Notes under the pieces: generated by a model
Told to the model about the DNA's origin: nothing
Seen by the model: only the letters and a program-made list of their open reading frames with translations
The model's database searches: none
Origin: MPNP01 sp965116235
Lineage (GTDB): Bacteria; Pseudomonadota; Alphaproteobacteria; Rhodobacterales; Rhodobacteraceae
Direction of reading: 5' to 3'
Assembly (NCBI GenBank): GCA_965116235.1
Contig: OZ220496.1
Span: 1,736,001 to 1,800,000, forward strand
Length of the DNA stretch: 64,000 nucleotides
Program-made: the position numbers and the translations under genes
Shown here: in pieces, positions 1 through 8,184 of the stretch
How positions within the stretch are numbered: position 1 is the first letter of the stretch
Layout: each line of letters starts with the position of its first letter

Positions 1-153
1 AAGAACATGGAGAATAGGGAGGCAATCCTTTTTGAGCTTGGAGCAGGGGTGGCAGTATGTGTTTCTCGGGCGATAGCAAGAGGGGTTTATGAGGCCACTG
101 CCGACCCCGACGACATGCTACCCACTTGGAAAGACAAGTTTGCGGCCATTTAG
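1..153 (+). CDS. C-terminal end of an unrecognised protein
   Basis: The first frame is open from the left edge for 50 codons and closes with TAG at 151-153. The peptide is coherent, with a small hydrophobic Gly/Ala-rich helix (FELGAGVAVCVSRAIARG) followed by an acidic linker and a final LPTWKDKF segment. It is the tail of a gene whose body lies outside the window. It lies upstream of and in the same direction as tcuAB, so a related role is possible, but the 314-base gap argues against tight coupling. I do not recognise the family. Confidence 0.55.
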   Translation, partial: KNMENREAILFELGAGVAVCVSRAIARGVYEATADPDDMLPTWKDKFAAI

Positions 154-467
154 CCTTGCAATCATTTTTTTGCCAGCTTGTCTTACCGCTTGCGAACAGT
201 AATGATCCCGCCTGTCCTTTCAGCATCAAGGCCAAAAAGAGAACGGCTGCACATGCCTTGCCATTCAGAGGCAGAAATGCGACTGGCTTGTGACCTTCGG
301 GGATGGCAGGGCAGACATTAAGTGGTCAATCTCCAACGGCATGGTTAGCACGAGAAAGAGTAGAGAGTGTTTCTGATGACATTGATGTCTGCGGCATCCA
401 AGCAAGTGATTGTCGAACAGACGGAAGTAAAATCACCTGCAGTTGCCGATGGAAGGCCTGTGTCATC
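154..467. other. Intergenic region upstream of tcuA
   Basis: No convincing gene. An in-frame ATG at 303 would extend TcuA by 55 residues of low-complexity, Cys-rich sequence unlike the family, so I treat it as leader DNA. No clear terminator or operator was seen. The ribosome-binding sequence for the preferred tcuA start is GGAAGG at about 451-456. Confidence 0.4.
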
Positions 468-1859
468 ATGAATGATGCTGGTCTCCGCCCCGGTGTTTTG
501 GTCGTAGGCAGTGGCAATGCCGGCCTGTGTGCAGCTATGACTGCTGCTGAGGCTGGAGTATCGGTCTTGCTTTTGGAATGTGCCCCTAAACCGTACCGGG
601 GAGGAAACTCTCGCCATACCCGAAACTTTCGCTGCATGCACGGGAGACCACTTGGCTATCTGACAGGGGCGTATGAAGAGGATGAATTTTTCGAGGACTT
701 GATCAAGGTTACCCAAGGTCAAACGGACGAGGCTCTGGCTCGAATGACTATCCGGGAATCTGAAGGTTGCTATCACTGGATGGAACAGCATGGGCTAAGA
801 TTTCAGTCCTCTTTGTCTGGGACACTGTCCCTGACCCGCACGAATGCATTTTTTCTTGGGGGCGGGAAAGCCCTTGTCAATGCCTATTTTCGGAGGGCAC
901 AGGATTGGGGTGTTCAAGTGGCTTATGAAGCTGAAGTCACCCATCTTGAGCATGACGGTACAAAAATCAATTGCGTTTGCGCCAGCATTGACGGGCAGCT
1001 TACAAAAATAGAGCCACGTTCCATCGTTGTCGCTTCAGGTGGATTTGAAGCGAACGTTGATTGGTTGATCGAGGCGTGGGGCCCATCCGCGAAAAATTTT
1101 TTGGTGCGCGGCACCCCTTACAATCGGGGGCTGGTTTTGAAGGATCTTCTGGATCAAGGAGTTGCGAGCGTCGGCGACCCGACTCAGTGTCACGCGGTCG
1201 CAATCGATGGTCGTGCCCCGAAGTTTGATGGAGGCATCGTCACGAGGCTTGACTGCGTGCCCTTCTCGGTTGTCGTAAACAAGGAAGGCAAACGTTTCTA
1301 TGACGAAGGCGAAGATGTTTGGCCTAAGCGTTATGCCATTTGGGGGCGCCTGGTTGCGGCTCAACCCGATCAGGTTGGATTTGCCATCATTGATTCCCGT
1401 TCTATTGATCTTTTCATGCCTTCTGTCTTTCCTCCTGTCAAGGCCAACAGCATTAAGGGTCTGGCCGTGCAATTGGGCCTGCCTCCATCAACTGTGACAG
1501 AAACGGTAGCGACGTTCAATGGTGCCTGTTGCGACGGTCATTTTGTCCCGACTGACCTTGATGGGGTTTCCACCCGAGGGCTTGAACCGCCGAAATCCAA
1601 CTGGGCCAGACCGATAGTCGAACCTCCGTTTTACGGATATCAGCTTCGACCGGGAGTCACCTTTACCTATCTTGGCTTGAAAGTCGATGAATCAGCACAG
1701 GTCCAGACCGCTTCAGGACCGGTAGAAAACCTCTGGGCTGCGGGTGAAATCATGGCCGGGTCTATTTTGGGTCAGGGTTATCTGGCCGGTTTCGGCATGA
1801 CCATCGGTACAGTATTTGGCCGTCGTGCAGGACAGGAAGCAGCTCAACATGCCCAATAG
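468..1859 (+). CDS. tcuA: FAD-dependent tricarballylate dehydrogenase
   Basis: Oxidises tricarballylate to cis-aconitate, with electrons passed to TcuB. The start at 468 puts the FAD dinucleotide-binding motif (VVGSGNAGLCAA) next to the N-terminus and gives 463 residues, about the length of Salmonella TcuA as I recall it. The RGGNSRHTRN segment and the C-terminal LGQGYLAGFGMTIGTVFGR, which contacts FAD, are typical of the fumarate reductase/succinate dehydrogenase flavoprotein superfamily. An upstream in-frame ATG (303) is less likely. The next gene begins inside its last codons, indicating translational coupling to tcuB. No LysR-type tcuR or transporter tcuC lies next to it here. A related FAD-dependent oxidase of another carboxylate is the alternative. 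Confidence 0.82.
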   Translation: MNDAGLRPGVLVVGSGNAGLCAAMTAAEAGVSVLLLECAPKPYRGGNSRHTRNFRCMHGRPLGYLTGAYEEDEFFEDLIKVTQGQTDEALARMTIRESEGCYHWMEQHGLRFQSSLSGTLSLTRTNAFFLGGGKALVNAYFRRAQDWGVQVAYEAEVTHLEHDGTKINCVCASIDGQLTKIEPRSIVVASGGFEANVDWLIEAWGPSAKNFLVRGTPYNRGLVLKDLLDQGVASVGDPTQCHAVAIDGRAPKFDGGIVTRLDCVPFSVVVNKEGKRFYDEGEDVWPKRYAIWGRLVAAQPDQVGFAIIDSRSIDLFMPSVFPPVKANSIKGLAVQLGLPPSTVTETVATFNGACCDGHFVPTDLDGVSTRGLEPPKSNWARPIVEPPFYGYQLRPGVTFTYLGLKVDESAQVQTASGPVENLWAAGEIMAGSILGQGYLAGFGMTIGTVFGRRAGQEAAQHAQ

Positions 1860-2928
1860 CCTTTATGTCGAGACAAGTGCCTTTGAGGAAGCAAGGCGTC
1901 AGTTCCAGATCTGCAACGCCTGCAGATACTGTGAGGGGTATTGTGCCGTATTTCCATCCATGTTTGAGCAACGATTGCATTCGGATGGTGATATCACGCA
2001 ACTTGCCAATCTGTGCCACGACTGTCGTGGATGCTTCTATGCCTGCCAATACACGGAACCCCATGAGTTTGCCCTCAACATCCCCAAGGCTTTATCGGAG
2101 GTCCGGCACATGAGTTGGCAAATGTTGGCGTGGCCAAGATCATTTGCCCGGCTTTATGACCGTTCAGGTGTCTTGGTCAGTTGTGTACTGGTGGCGACCT
2201 TGGCTTTTCTGTTCTATCTGGCGAGTGCAATTCGACCCACTTCTGGTGAAGGTTTCTACGCCATCATGTCGCACGGAGTCATGGTCACTATATTTACCCC
2301 TGCATTTGTCTTGCCATTGCTTGCCGTTGGGGTGTCCCTGCGACGCTATTGGGTTGAGGTCGGTGGCGGCCTTTTGCGATTCAATCATGTCCGGACGGCC
2401 CTGGCTGCCGTTGGAACCATGAAAAATCTGGCCGGAGGACACGGTGAAGGCTGCAACTTTGAGGAAGACGACCGGTTTTCCAATCGACGTCGATACTACC
2501 ACCAGCTGACTTTGTATGGATTTCTGATGTGTCTTGCCTCCACTGTGAGTGGGACTATAATGCATTACGGATTTGGCGTGGAAGCGCCATACTCGCTTTG
2601 GAGCGTTCCAAAACTTTTTGGAGTTCCAGGGGGTATAATGCTGTGTATTGGGACTTTGGGTCTGGCCGTACTAAAAACCAAGGCTGACACGGAACCCGGG
2701 AACTCCATGGTTTGGAGTGGCGAAATGGCCTTCATTCTTCTCCTGTTTGGAGTCAGTGCAACAGGTCTTCTCTTGTTTGCCGCGACCGGTACAAAACTGG
2801 TTGCCATGCTATTGCCGGTACATTTGGGCTTTGTGCTCACCTTTTTCCTGATCACCCCCTACTCCAAAATGGTGCATGGATTTTATCGCCTCACGGCACT
2901 TGTTCAAAATGCCGTCAGAAAATGGTAG
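1849..2928 (+). CDS. tcuB: Tricarballylate utilisation electron-transfer protein TcuB
   Basis: Membrane iron-sulfur protein thought to re-oxidise the FADH2 of TcuA and pass electrons to the respiratory chain. From the ATG at 1849 the protein has 359 residues. Two cysteine clusters are visible, Cys22/25/28/32 (CNACRYCEGYC) and Cys56/59/62/66 (CHDCRGCFYAC), suited to two 4Fe-4S clusters. Several hydrophobic helices follow from about residue 105 to the end. The start overlaps the end of tcuA by 11 bases and has an AGGAAG sequence upstream; a more upstream ATG (1816) is unlikely. The pairing with TcuA strongly supports both calls. Confidence 0.83.
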   Translation: MPNSLYVETSAFEEARRQFQICNACRYCEGYCAVFPSMFEQRLHSDGDITQLANLCHDCRGCFYACQYTEPHEFALNIPKALSEVRHMSWQMLAWPRSFARLYDRSGVLVSCVLVATLAFLFYLASAIRPTSGEGFYAIMSHGVMVTIFTPAFVLPLLAVGVSLRRYWVEVGGGLLRFNHVRTALAAVGTMKNLAGGHGEGCNFEEDDRFSNRRRYYHQLTLYGFLMCLASTVSGTIMHYGFGVEAPYSLWSVPKLFGVPGGIMLCIGTLGLAVLKTKADTEPGNSMVWSGEMAFILLLFGVSATGLLLFAATGTKLVAMLLPVHLGFVLTFFLITPYSKMVHGFYRLTALVQNAVRKW

Positions 2929-3045
2929 TGTCCCCGTAATAATTGACATCTGGGCAATTCAGTTATGAGTTGTGGTGTCAGGAATGAATGCCATGCTATT
3001 GACATCCCATCAACTGATGAGCTCGACAAGAATGGACTCATATTG

Positions 3046-3345
3046 ATGCCCCGCCCGTTTCCCGACAATCCCTTTGTGCCAGGCTTTGGCGAGCGTCCCC
3101 CCCCCCCGTCATGGGCGAACGCCCGGAAGTTGACCAGGCTCTTGATGATGTAGTCTGGCGACTGACTCAAGCCAAGACCCCGGGACCCCGGCCCCTATTT
3201 CTCTATGGGCCCAGGGGTACGGGCAAGACCGTGCATATCCGGGACTTTCAGGCTCGCATTCGCCAAAGTCAGTCTCCCGAGATCATGATGAACCTGGCGG
3301 ATGGCTTGCCAGCGACGCGTCGCGAGGAGATGGTGACCTGGCTCA
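3046..3345 (+). pseudogene. Frameshifted N-terminal relic of the transposon-type AAA ATPase
   Basis: Starting at ATG 3046 the translation matches the N-terminus of the complete ATPase at 39633-38326: PDNPFVPGFGE, then after a frame change VMGERPEVDQALDDVV, and the Walker A loop YGPRGTGKT. The frame breaks in a run of eleven C (3097-3107); removing two or adding one restores the frame. Similarity fades after about residue 97 of the intact protein, where an IS630-type transposase fragment on the other strand begins. A later piece of the same ATPase appears at 7568-7663. This is a dead copy. Confidence 0.85.
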
Positions 3346-3811
3346 AGGACTCAATCAGCCCCGCCGCCGACCGTCGCCATCGAAACGGTCGGGCCTGATG
3401 CGTGTTGTGATGCGCAATGAACGCCTCAATGGCCGCCGTACATTCCTCTAGCGAATTGAAGATGGCGTCCTTCAGACGCTGGCGAGCCCGTTTCGAGAAG
3501 AAGCCCCCCCCCACGGCATGGACCGACGAGGCCGATGTGGGCGTGAAGTGAAAGTGCCAGCGCGGATGATCCGCCGGCCACTCCCGGACCGTGGCCGACT
3601 TGTACGAGGACACATTGTCCAGAATGACATGAACGTCCACATCGGCGTCCAGACCTTCGGCGACATGGTCGAGGAAGGCCACGAAGTCCTCGGAGCGGTG
3701 CCGCTCGCTGGTCTGGCCGACCACGCGCTCGGTGGCGACATCCAGGGAGGCCAGCAGGCCTGTGGTGCCATGGCGGACATAGTCATGGGTGCGGGTGGTC
3801 GCGTTATGATT
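3346..3811 (-). pseudogene. Fragment of an IS630-family transposase
   Basis: Read on the minus strand from about 3811, the translation contains THDYVRHGTTGLLASLDVAT, DVHVILDNVSSYKSATVREW, then HFHFTPTSAS, and near the end EAFIAHHNTHQARPFRW. These are the DDE-endonuclease blocks of IS630-type transposases, including the second catalytic Asp (LDN). The usual WLNQVERWF block is altered to VHAVGGGFF, which removes the expected third acidic residue. The N-terminal half (helix-turn-helix and first Asp) is absent. It abuts the truncated ATPase relic, suggesting one element was lost into the other. Confidence 0.8.
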
Positions 3812-3880
3812 ATGTCAATGCTTGAGTCGCCTCAAACGCTCGTGAACAATATAGTCCATGCCGTCAAAAAAACATAAGTT

Positions 3881-3902
3881 TTTGTTTTTTACTGAATACT
3901 AG
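3881..3902 (+). repeat. 22-bp direct repeat, left copy
   Basis: The sequence TTTGTTTTTTACTGA followed by two variable bases and ACTAG also occurs in the same orientation at 7533-7554, with 20 of 22 bases identical. The two copies bracket the BrnTA, phosphoesterase and nuclease genes and sit between the two relic pieces of the ATPase. They may mark ends of a lost element or the crossover points of the insertion. Confidence 0.5.
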
Positions 3903-4048
3903 TTCAAGAGCCGTCATTTTCCCTTGTCGTACACCATCCCGGAGAGAGTTCGCATCCGAGAGGGTCGTCCTTAAGTTCCGACGGTGACGGACCATACCTC
4001 GTTGTAGAGCCATCAAGGCTGCACACGACAGGAATTTGCCTTCCTCGC

Positions 4049-4354
4049 TCATTTGCCTTTTGCACTCAGCATAGCTCGTCGGAGAATGGCATTCATGCGC
4101 GACTGGTAGCCTTTGCCACCAGCCTTAAGCCACGCCAGCACATCCGCGTCCAGTCGGGCGGTGATCTGCTGCTTGATTGGACGGTAAAGTTCTGCCCGCT
4201 TCATTTCTGCGAGCTGTGCATCGGTCAGTGCAGGAATGTCACTCGTGTTGACCGGATCATCTGACATTTGCTCCAACGCATCAAGATGTTTGCACTGCGC
4301 ATCGGTCAGTGCGGGTAGCGTATCAAGCGTGTAGTTAACCACTTTCCTCTTCAT
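4049..4354 (-). CDS. brnA: BrnA-family antitoxin
   Basis: Antitoxin and DNA-binding repressor partner of BrnT in a type II toxin-antitoxin pair. The start at 4354 (MKRKVVNYTLDTLP) gives 101 residues and overlaps the end of brnT by 20 bases; a longer reading from 4429 would lie wholly inside brnT. The C-terminal part (QQITARLDADVLAWLKAGGKGYQSRMNAILRRAM) is the ribbon-helix-helix region typical of BrnA, in which an Arg-rich strand binds DNA. The N-terminal half carries a duplicated ALTDAQ motif. Order toxin then antitoxin matches the family. Autoregulation is expected by homology. Confidence 0.85.
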   Translation of the reverse strand: MKRKVVNYTLDTLPALTDAQCKHLDALEQMSDDPVNTSDIPALTDAQLAEMKRAELYRPIKQQITARLDADVLAWLKAGGKGYQSRMNAILRRAMLSAKGK

Positions 4355-4646
4355 AACGTTTCCTTTCTGATCTGGTTGCTCTTCGCGCCGAGATGATCCT
4401 GATGGTTTCAACCAGTTTTCCGTCCGCATCTTCCTCCGTGATTGTATGCGCTACCAGCAGGACCGTCACGCCATAAACGGAACCAATGGTTTGCCATCGC
4501 ATCTCGTACCCCTCGATCCGATCCTGTCGAGTCAGACGCAGAGGGTCACAAAAAACCCGCGCGGCCAACTCAAACGCAATGCCGTCGTGCTTGCGCTGGT
4601 TGGAGGCGTTCTTGTTTTCATCCCGCGTAAACCGGATTTCTGACAT
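4335..4646 (-). CDS. brnT: BrnT-family ribonuclease toxin
   Basis: RelE-fold ribonuclease that halts translation unless bound by BrnA. From the ATG at 4646 (MSEIRFTRDENKN) it has 103 residues, close to other BrnT proteins. The family blocks are present: an N-terminal DENKNASNQRKHDGIAFE segment (usually WDxxKxxxNxxKHG), a central DPLRL strand and the C-terminal RIISARRATRSERKRYE, which carries the catalytic Arg and Tyr cluster. An upstream in-frame ATG at 4700 lacks family similarity. No frameshift or stop is seen, so the pair may be functional. It lies among relics of mobile elements, consistent with horizontal acquisition. Confidence 0.87.
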   Translation of the reverse strand: MSEIRFTRDENKNASNQRKHDGIAFELAARVFCDPLRLTRQDRIEGYEMRWQTIGSVYGVTVLLVAHTITEEDADGKLVETIRIISARRATRSERKRYEEESG

Positions 4647-4928
4647 GACAATAATGTAAATATAAAAGTGCAATTTATCAAGAGTGTGTCTTGGGGACAT
4701 CAGCGTAAGTACAGGTTCAGATTTTCGCCAACACTTGATCTTATGACGGAGTTTTTCGCCTGCATCTTCCCCGGCCTTGTGAGGGGCAATGTCTGATGGA
4801 GGGGGATGTACACGTTAGCCAGAAATGCCGCACGAACACGGCCTTCCATACCGAGCGATTGTGTGGTTTCTGCGGGCAGTACGGTATTATGGCACTGTCA
4901 CGCGGCCCGATCGATGGGTCCTATGGTG

Positions 4929-5734
4929 CTATTCCACCTCGATGACCAAGGCCGGATCAAATCTGGCCTCTTCACCTGGATATCCCCGCTGGTTCATGAC
5001 AAATCGGATCGGCCTGTGGTCGCCTTCGCCTGTCCAGTCTTCACCCTCATGCGAATGGCCACAAATCCACGTGTGGATGTCATGAGGCCTGATTTTGTCC
5101 CATAGGTCGCAGGCAAAGCCGTTGCTCGTCGCTCGTTTCTGATCACCGCCAATGGTCCGCCACGGGGCAACGAGCTCGCTACGGGGAGATGGTGGGTCAT
5201 AACTATCGTCGGGCCATCATGTGGCACGGTCAGAGCATCAAAAATTGCTGCTTTGTCCTGCCAGTGGCGTTCCAACATGTCATCAACGGTAAAGAGCGTT
5301 TTCGGCGCGATGCGGATCGCGCGATAGTCCTGCATATAAGCGGGCACCACGACCCGGGCCAGATAATCGAAGGCCGGGTAGAGCTTCAGATCCGCCCAGA
5401 GCGTCGCGCCAATGATACGGACACCTGCAATTTCGGTTGCCGCACCGTGCAACACTCGGATATCAAGACCTTCCGTGTGCAGCTCAGCCAGCTGGCACTG
5501 TTCTTGTTCCATCAGCTCGGACCAAATCGAACCATACGGCTCATGATTTCCCCAGATTACCACGACCGGGCAGTCATATTTTTGGGCAGCTTGCTCCGGG
5601 ATGTTCAGATGCCGGCCCATCGTATGCGTGTCGCCTGCAATCAGAACCCCGTCCAACGGGGCGGACAGATCAGGAAGGTCAAAACCTTCCCAGAATTCAT
5701 CATGCCGCTCACTCCAGACCAGAAACCGTGCCAT
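4929..5734 (-). pseudogene. Metallophosphoesterase, frameshifted near the C-terminus
   Basis: Calcineurin-like phosphoesterase. From ATG 5734 (good GGAGG ribosome-binding sequence; a start at 5761 is less likely) the first frame shows GDTH, the metal-binding VIWGNHE and the IVMTHHLP block. Between about 5150 and 5130 the coding sense moves to another frame, where NGFACDLWDKI, the final metal site CGHSHEG and the family tail MNQRGYP continue to a TAG at 4929-4931. The first frame instead runs into unrelated sequence to 4994. All the metal ligands survive across the two frames, so this is either a recent single-base indel or a sequence error. Confidence 0.82.
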
Positions 5735-6040
5735 ATCCCATCCTCCACCAAGCTGCAACATTATAGCACTATCGCTCTATTGCCAGATCAGATAGAACAA
5801 GATCGCTCGTGCCTTTGCATGTGATTTCACTGGAAGCGGACGAGCGTCGCACGGCCAAGCCGTGAGCGGGTGGTCACCGGCGAAGCGGCGCTCAAACGGC
5901 CTTTTTATCCCGGCAAATCGTCATGAAACCCCTCGATCCCCGACAGTTCATCCTGCGTCGGCTGATTATGCCCTTTGGGAGAATTGCTGCTTGTCTGCGT
6001 TCGTTATTGCATCTGATTTCCCCTCAGTTATATTTGTGCC
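5735..6040. other. Intergenic region between the phosphoesterase and nuclease genes
   Basis: Divergent spacer. No open frame with family-like content was found, and no clear hairpin with a T tract. It presumably carries promoters for both flanking genes; I could not assign convincing -35 and -10 boxes. Confidence 0.35.
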
Positions 6041-7177
6041 ATGTTTCGAGTTGACCGTCAAGAGAACAAACTCCGCCGCCTCAAAGAGCAAAAGTTCTCC
6101 AAGCTTCAGTTGGGAGAACGCGACCATCTTCAGGAATGGCTGGCCGACATGCCTGAGGCTCTGGGGGAGGAATTGCTTGTCATCCAAAAGGAGTTTGACG
6201 GCTTCGCTGATACACGCGAGCGCCTTGATCTTCTTGCACTTGACAAGGATGGACAGTTGGTAGTCATCGAGAACAAGCGGGATGATTCCGGTCGCGATGT
6301 CGTGTGGCAGGCAATCAAGTACGCAGCCTATTGCTCCAGCCTGAAGAAGGCCGAGATCGTAAACATTTTCCAGCAGTATCTGGATCGCTATTGCAAGGGC
6401 AGCAACGCAACAGAATCAATTTGCGCGTTCTTGGAAGAGGAAGAGCTGGATTCTGTTGTTCTCAACCCGGGAAATCAGCAACGCGTGATGTTTGTGGCCG
6501 CCAACTTTCGGAAGGAAGTAACATCAACAGTCATGTGGCTTCTAGGCCATGGAGTTCGGGCACAATGCTTTCGCGTGGTCCCCCATACCTTCCGCGACGA
6601 ACTTTTCTTGGATCTGCAACAGATCATCCCCACGCCAGAAGCGGCGGATTTCATGATCGGAATGGCGACAAAGGAAACCGAAGAAAAGGCCTCGCTGGGT
6701 ACTCAGCAACAAACGCAAAAGTTACGTTTGGAGTTTTGGGAGCGAGCCCTTGAAGCCCTCCGTGAACGCGATCTGTCCCGTTATCAAAACGTCAAACCGA
6801 CCACAAAACATCATTTAGACTTTAAAACGCATGTACGCGGTTGTACCTACGGCCTAATTTTCGGTAAAAAGGAAGCCCGCGTTGAACTTGTGCTCAAACG
6901 TGAGTCGCAAGTTGAAAACAAGTGGATTTATGACGAGCTTCACAAACAGCGCGAAGAGATCGAAGAAGAATTCGGAACGAATCTAGATTGGCTGCGCAAG
7001 GACAACGGTAAGAGGTGTTATGTCAAGTTCGTCAAAGCATTTGACAGTTATGACAGGGAGACTTGGCCCGAAATAATTAAATGGTTGGAATATCATTTCG
7101 AAAAGCTGAACACCGCTTTTGCGGAAAGGCTGAGAGCGTTAAACCCACGGCTGAAATCCGGCGAAGCAATGAGCTAG
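6041..7177 (+). CDS. RecB-like nuclease with DUF4268-type C-terminus
   Basis: A 378-residue soluble protein. The N-terminal half carries a PD-(D/E)XK nuclease core: Asp63 in ERLDLLALD, then Glu77 and Lys79 in VVIENKR, followed by a QxxxY helix (Gln90, Tyr94), the arrangement seen in RecB- and NucS-type nucleases. The C-terminal half (about residues 230-365; REFW-like LEFWERALEALRER, later WPEIIKWLEYHFEKLNTAF) matches what I know as DUF4268. Proteins of this build are often found among restriction or phage-defence genes, and here it neighbours BrnTA and mobile-element relics. The exact substrate is unknown. The reading frame is intact. Confidence 0.72.
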   Translation: MFRVDRQENKLRRLKEQKFSKLQLGERDHLQEWLADMPEALGEELLVIQKEFDGFADTRERLDLLALDKDGQLVVIENKRDDSGRDVVWQAIKYAAYCSSLKKAEIVNIFQQYLDRYCKGSNATESICAFLEEEELDSVVLNPGNQQRVMFVAANFRKEVTSTVMWLLGHGVRAQCFRVVPHTFRDELFLDLQQIIPTPEAADFMIGMATKETEEKASLGTQQQTQKLRLEFWERALEALRERDLSRYQNVKPTTKHHLDFKTHVRGCTYGLIFGKKEARVELVLKRESQVENKWIYDELHKQREEIEEEFGTNLDWLRKDNGKRCYVKFVKAFDSYDRETWPEIIKWLEYHFEKLNTAFAERLRALNPRLKSGEAMS

Positions 7178-7532
7178 ACGCAAACTCGTCCTTCCTCCGC
7201 CGTCGGTCAGACAATGAGAAAGTGAACTCGTAGTTTGGGCTCTGCACGGTTTGAATTAGATGGAAGCTCATTTGCAAGTGCCTCAGCATCCGCGAAAGTG
7301 ACAGGGGGTAAAGTTCTACACACCGACGCTAACATTTGTCGAGTTGTGGCTCCCTTCGTAATTGGGGTAAACGTGCTCGACGAGTGAAAAGCCCCAAGCC
7401 GGACTTGGTTTCCTGCAGCATGGAATAGCGTCGGAGCGCTTTGTCCTCGGTGTAGTCGGGATCCGTTCACAAGCCACAAAGATGCTGGAATGACAGAAAA
7501 CAGTCGATGACACAGCACAAGAATTGAAATCT
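7178..7532. other. Non-coding or degraded stretch after the nuclease gene
   Basis: Open frames on the minus strand here (for example 7316-7513) show no family-like motifs and no good ribosome-binding sequences. I see no rRNA, tRNA or clear terminator. The stretch ends in the right copy of the 22-bp direct repeat, so part of it may be remnant mobile DNA. Confidence 0.35.
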
Positions 7533-7554
7533 TTTGTTTTTTACTGACCACTAG
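7533..7554 (+). repeat. 22-bp direct repeat, right copy
   Basis: Second copy of the repeat at 3881-3902, differing at two bases (CC for AT in the variable pair). It lies about 13 bases before the second relic piece of the ATPase begins. Confidence 0.5.
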
Positions 7555-7567
7555 GCTATTAACCTTG

Positions 7568-7663
7568 GAACTGCCCGACAAGCCTGACAGCAGCAGCGGC
7601 CGCTACCTGCAAAGACTGGGGGCTCCCTTGCTGATCACGCTGGATGAGGCTCACATGGCCCCC
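7568..7663 (+). pseudogene. Internal relic of the transposon-type AAA ATPase (Walker B region)
   Basis: The translation ELPDKPDSSSGRYLQRL followed by APLLITLDEAHM matches residues about 166-195 of the intact ATPase at 39633-38326, including the Walker B DEAH. Similarity stops just after the DEAH. It has the same orientation as the N-terminal relic at 3046-3345, so the two are probably parts of one former gene now split by about 4.2 kb, with the intervening 70 residues missing. Confidence 0.8.
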
Positions 7664-7899
7664 GCACTACACCACTTGACAAGGCAACCAAAACCCGTGG
7701 ATTGTCGGCGTTTCCAGTTGATCTCAGGGAGTGCACGGGGCGTAGGCTGACAGTTCGACCTCTACCCAGAAAATCAGCCTGAGGAATATCACCTGCCATG
7801 TGTCTGTATTGACATTGAACATGGCTCGGTCGAATCTCCACCGGAATCGAGTTGACCCTTGCCTCGGGCTATCCAGCACAATGCGACTCTTGGTAACTG

Positions 7900-8181
7900 C
7901 TAGCCGTATTGGCCGTCACCCCAGCGATTGAACAAATCCAGATCTTGTATCCCCAGACCTCCATAAGTGACTACCAAGCAGATGATTCCCCAGACGATTG
8001 TCGTCGCAATCGTCGTTCGGACCGCCTTGGACTTGATGTTGGCATGGGCTGGAGCAGATCGAGGAGTTCCGTGAGTGACCTTTCCTTTTTCATCCTGGGT
8101 TTGCACTCTCTGCTGCAGGTACAGGAAAAAACAGAGAAACCATATGATCGGATACAGGACAACCGCTCCAGCCCAGCTCAT
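7900..8181 (-). CDS. DUF1467 family small membrane protein
   Basis: A 93-residue protein with two hydrophobic segments (about residues 3-22, with WAGAVVLYPIIWFLCFFLYL, and 55-75, with TTIATTIVWGIICLVVTYGG) joined by a polar loop. This is the size and pattern of the alphaproteobacterial DUF1467 family, whose function is not known. It is the last gene of a minus-strand run after topA and the epimerase, three bases after the epimerase stop, so probably co-transcribed. Confidence 0.75.
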   Translation of the reverse strand: MSWAGAVVLYPIIWFLCFFLYLQQRVQTQDEKGKVTHGTPRSAPAHANIKSKAVRTTIATTIVWGIICLVVTYGGLGIQDLDLFNRWGDGQYG

Positions 8182-8184
8182 GGA

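Noticed and set aside
3864..4052. 62-codon minus-strand frame starting in the brnA stop
   Set aside because: The ATGA overlap is suggestive, but the C-terminus is encoded by the 22-bp repeat and the peptide has no family pattern; kept out of the gene list.
7635..7841. Minus-strand frame between the ATPase relic and the DUF1467 gene
   Set aside because: Runs through relic ATPase sequence in antisense and has no start signal or motif.
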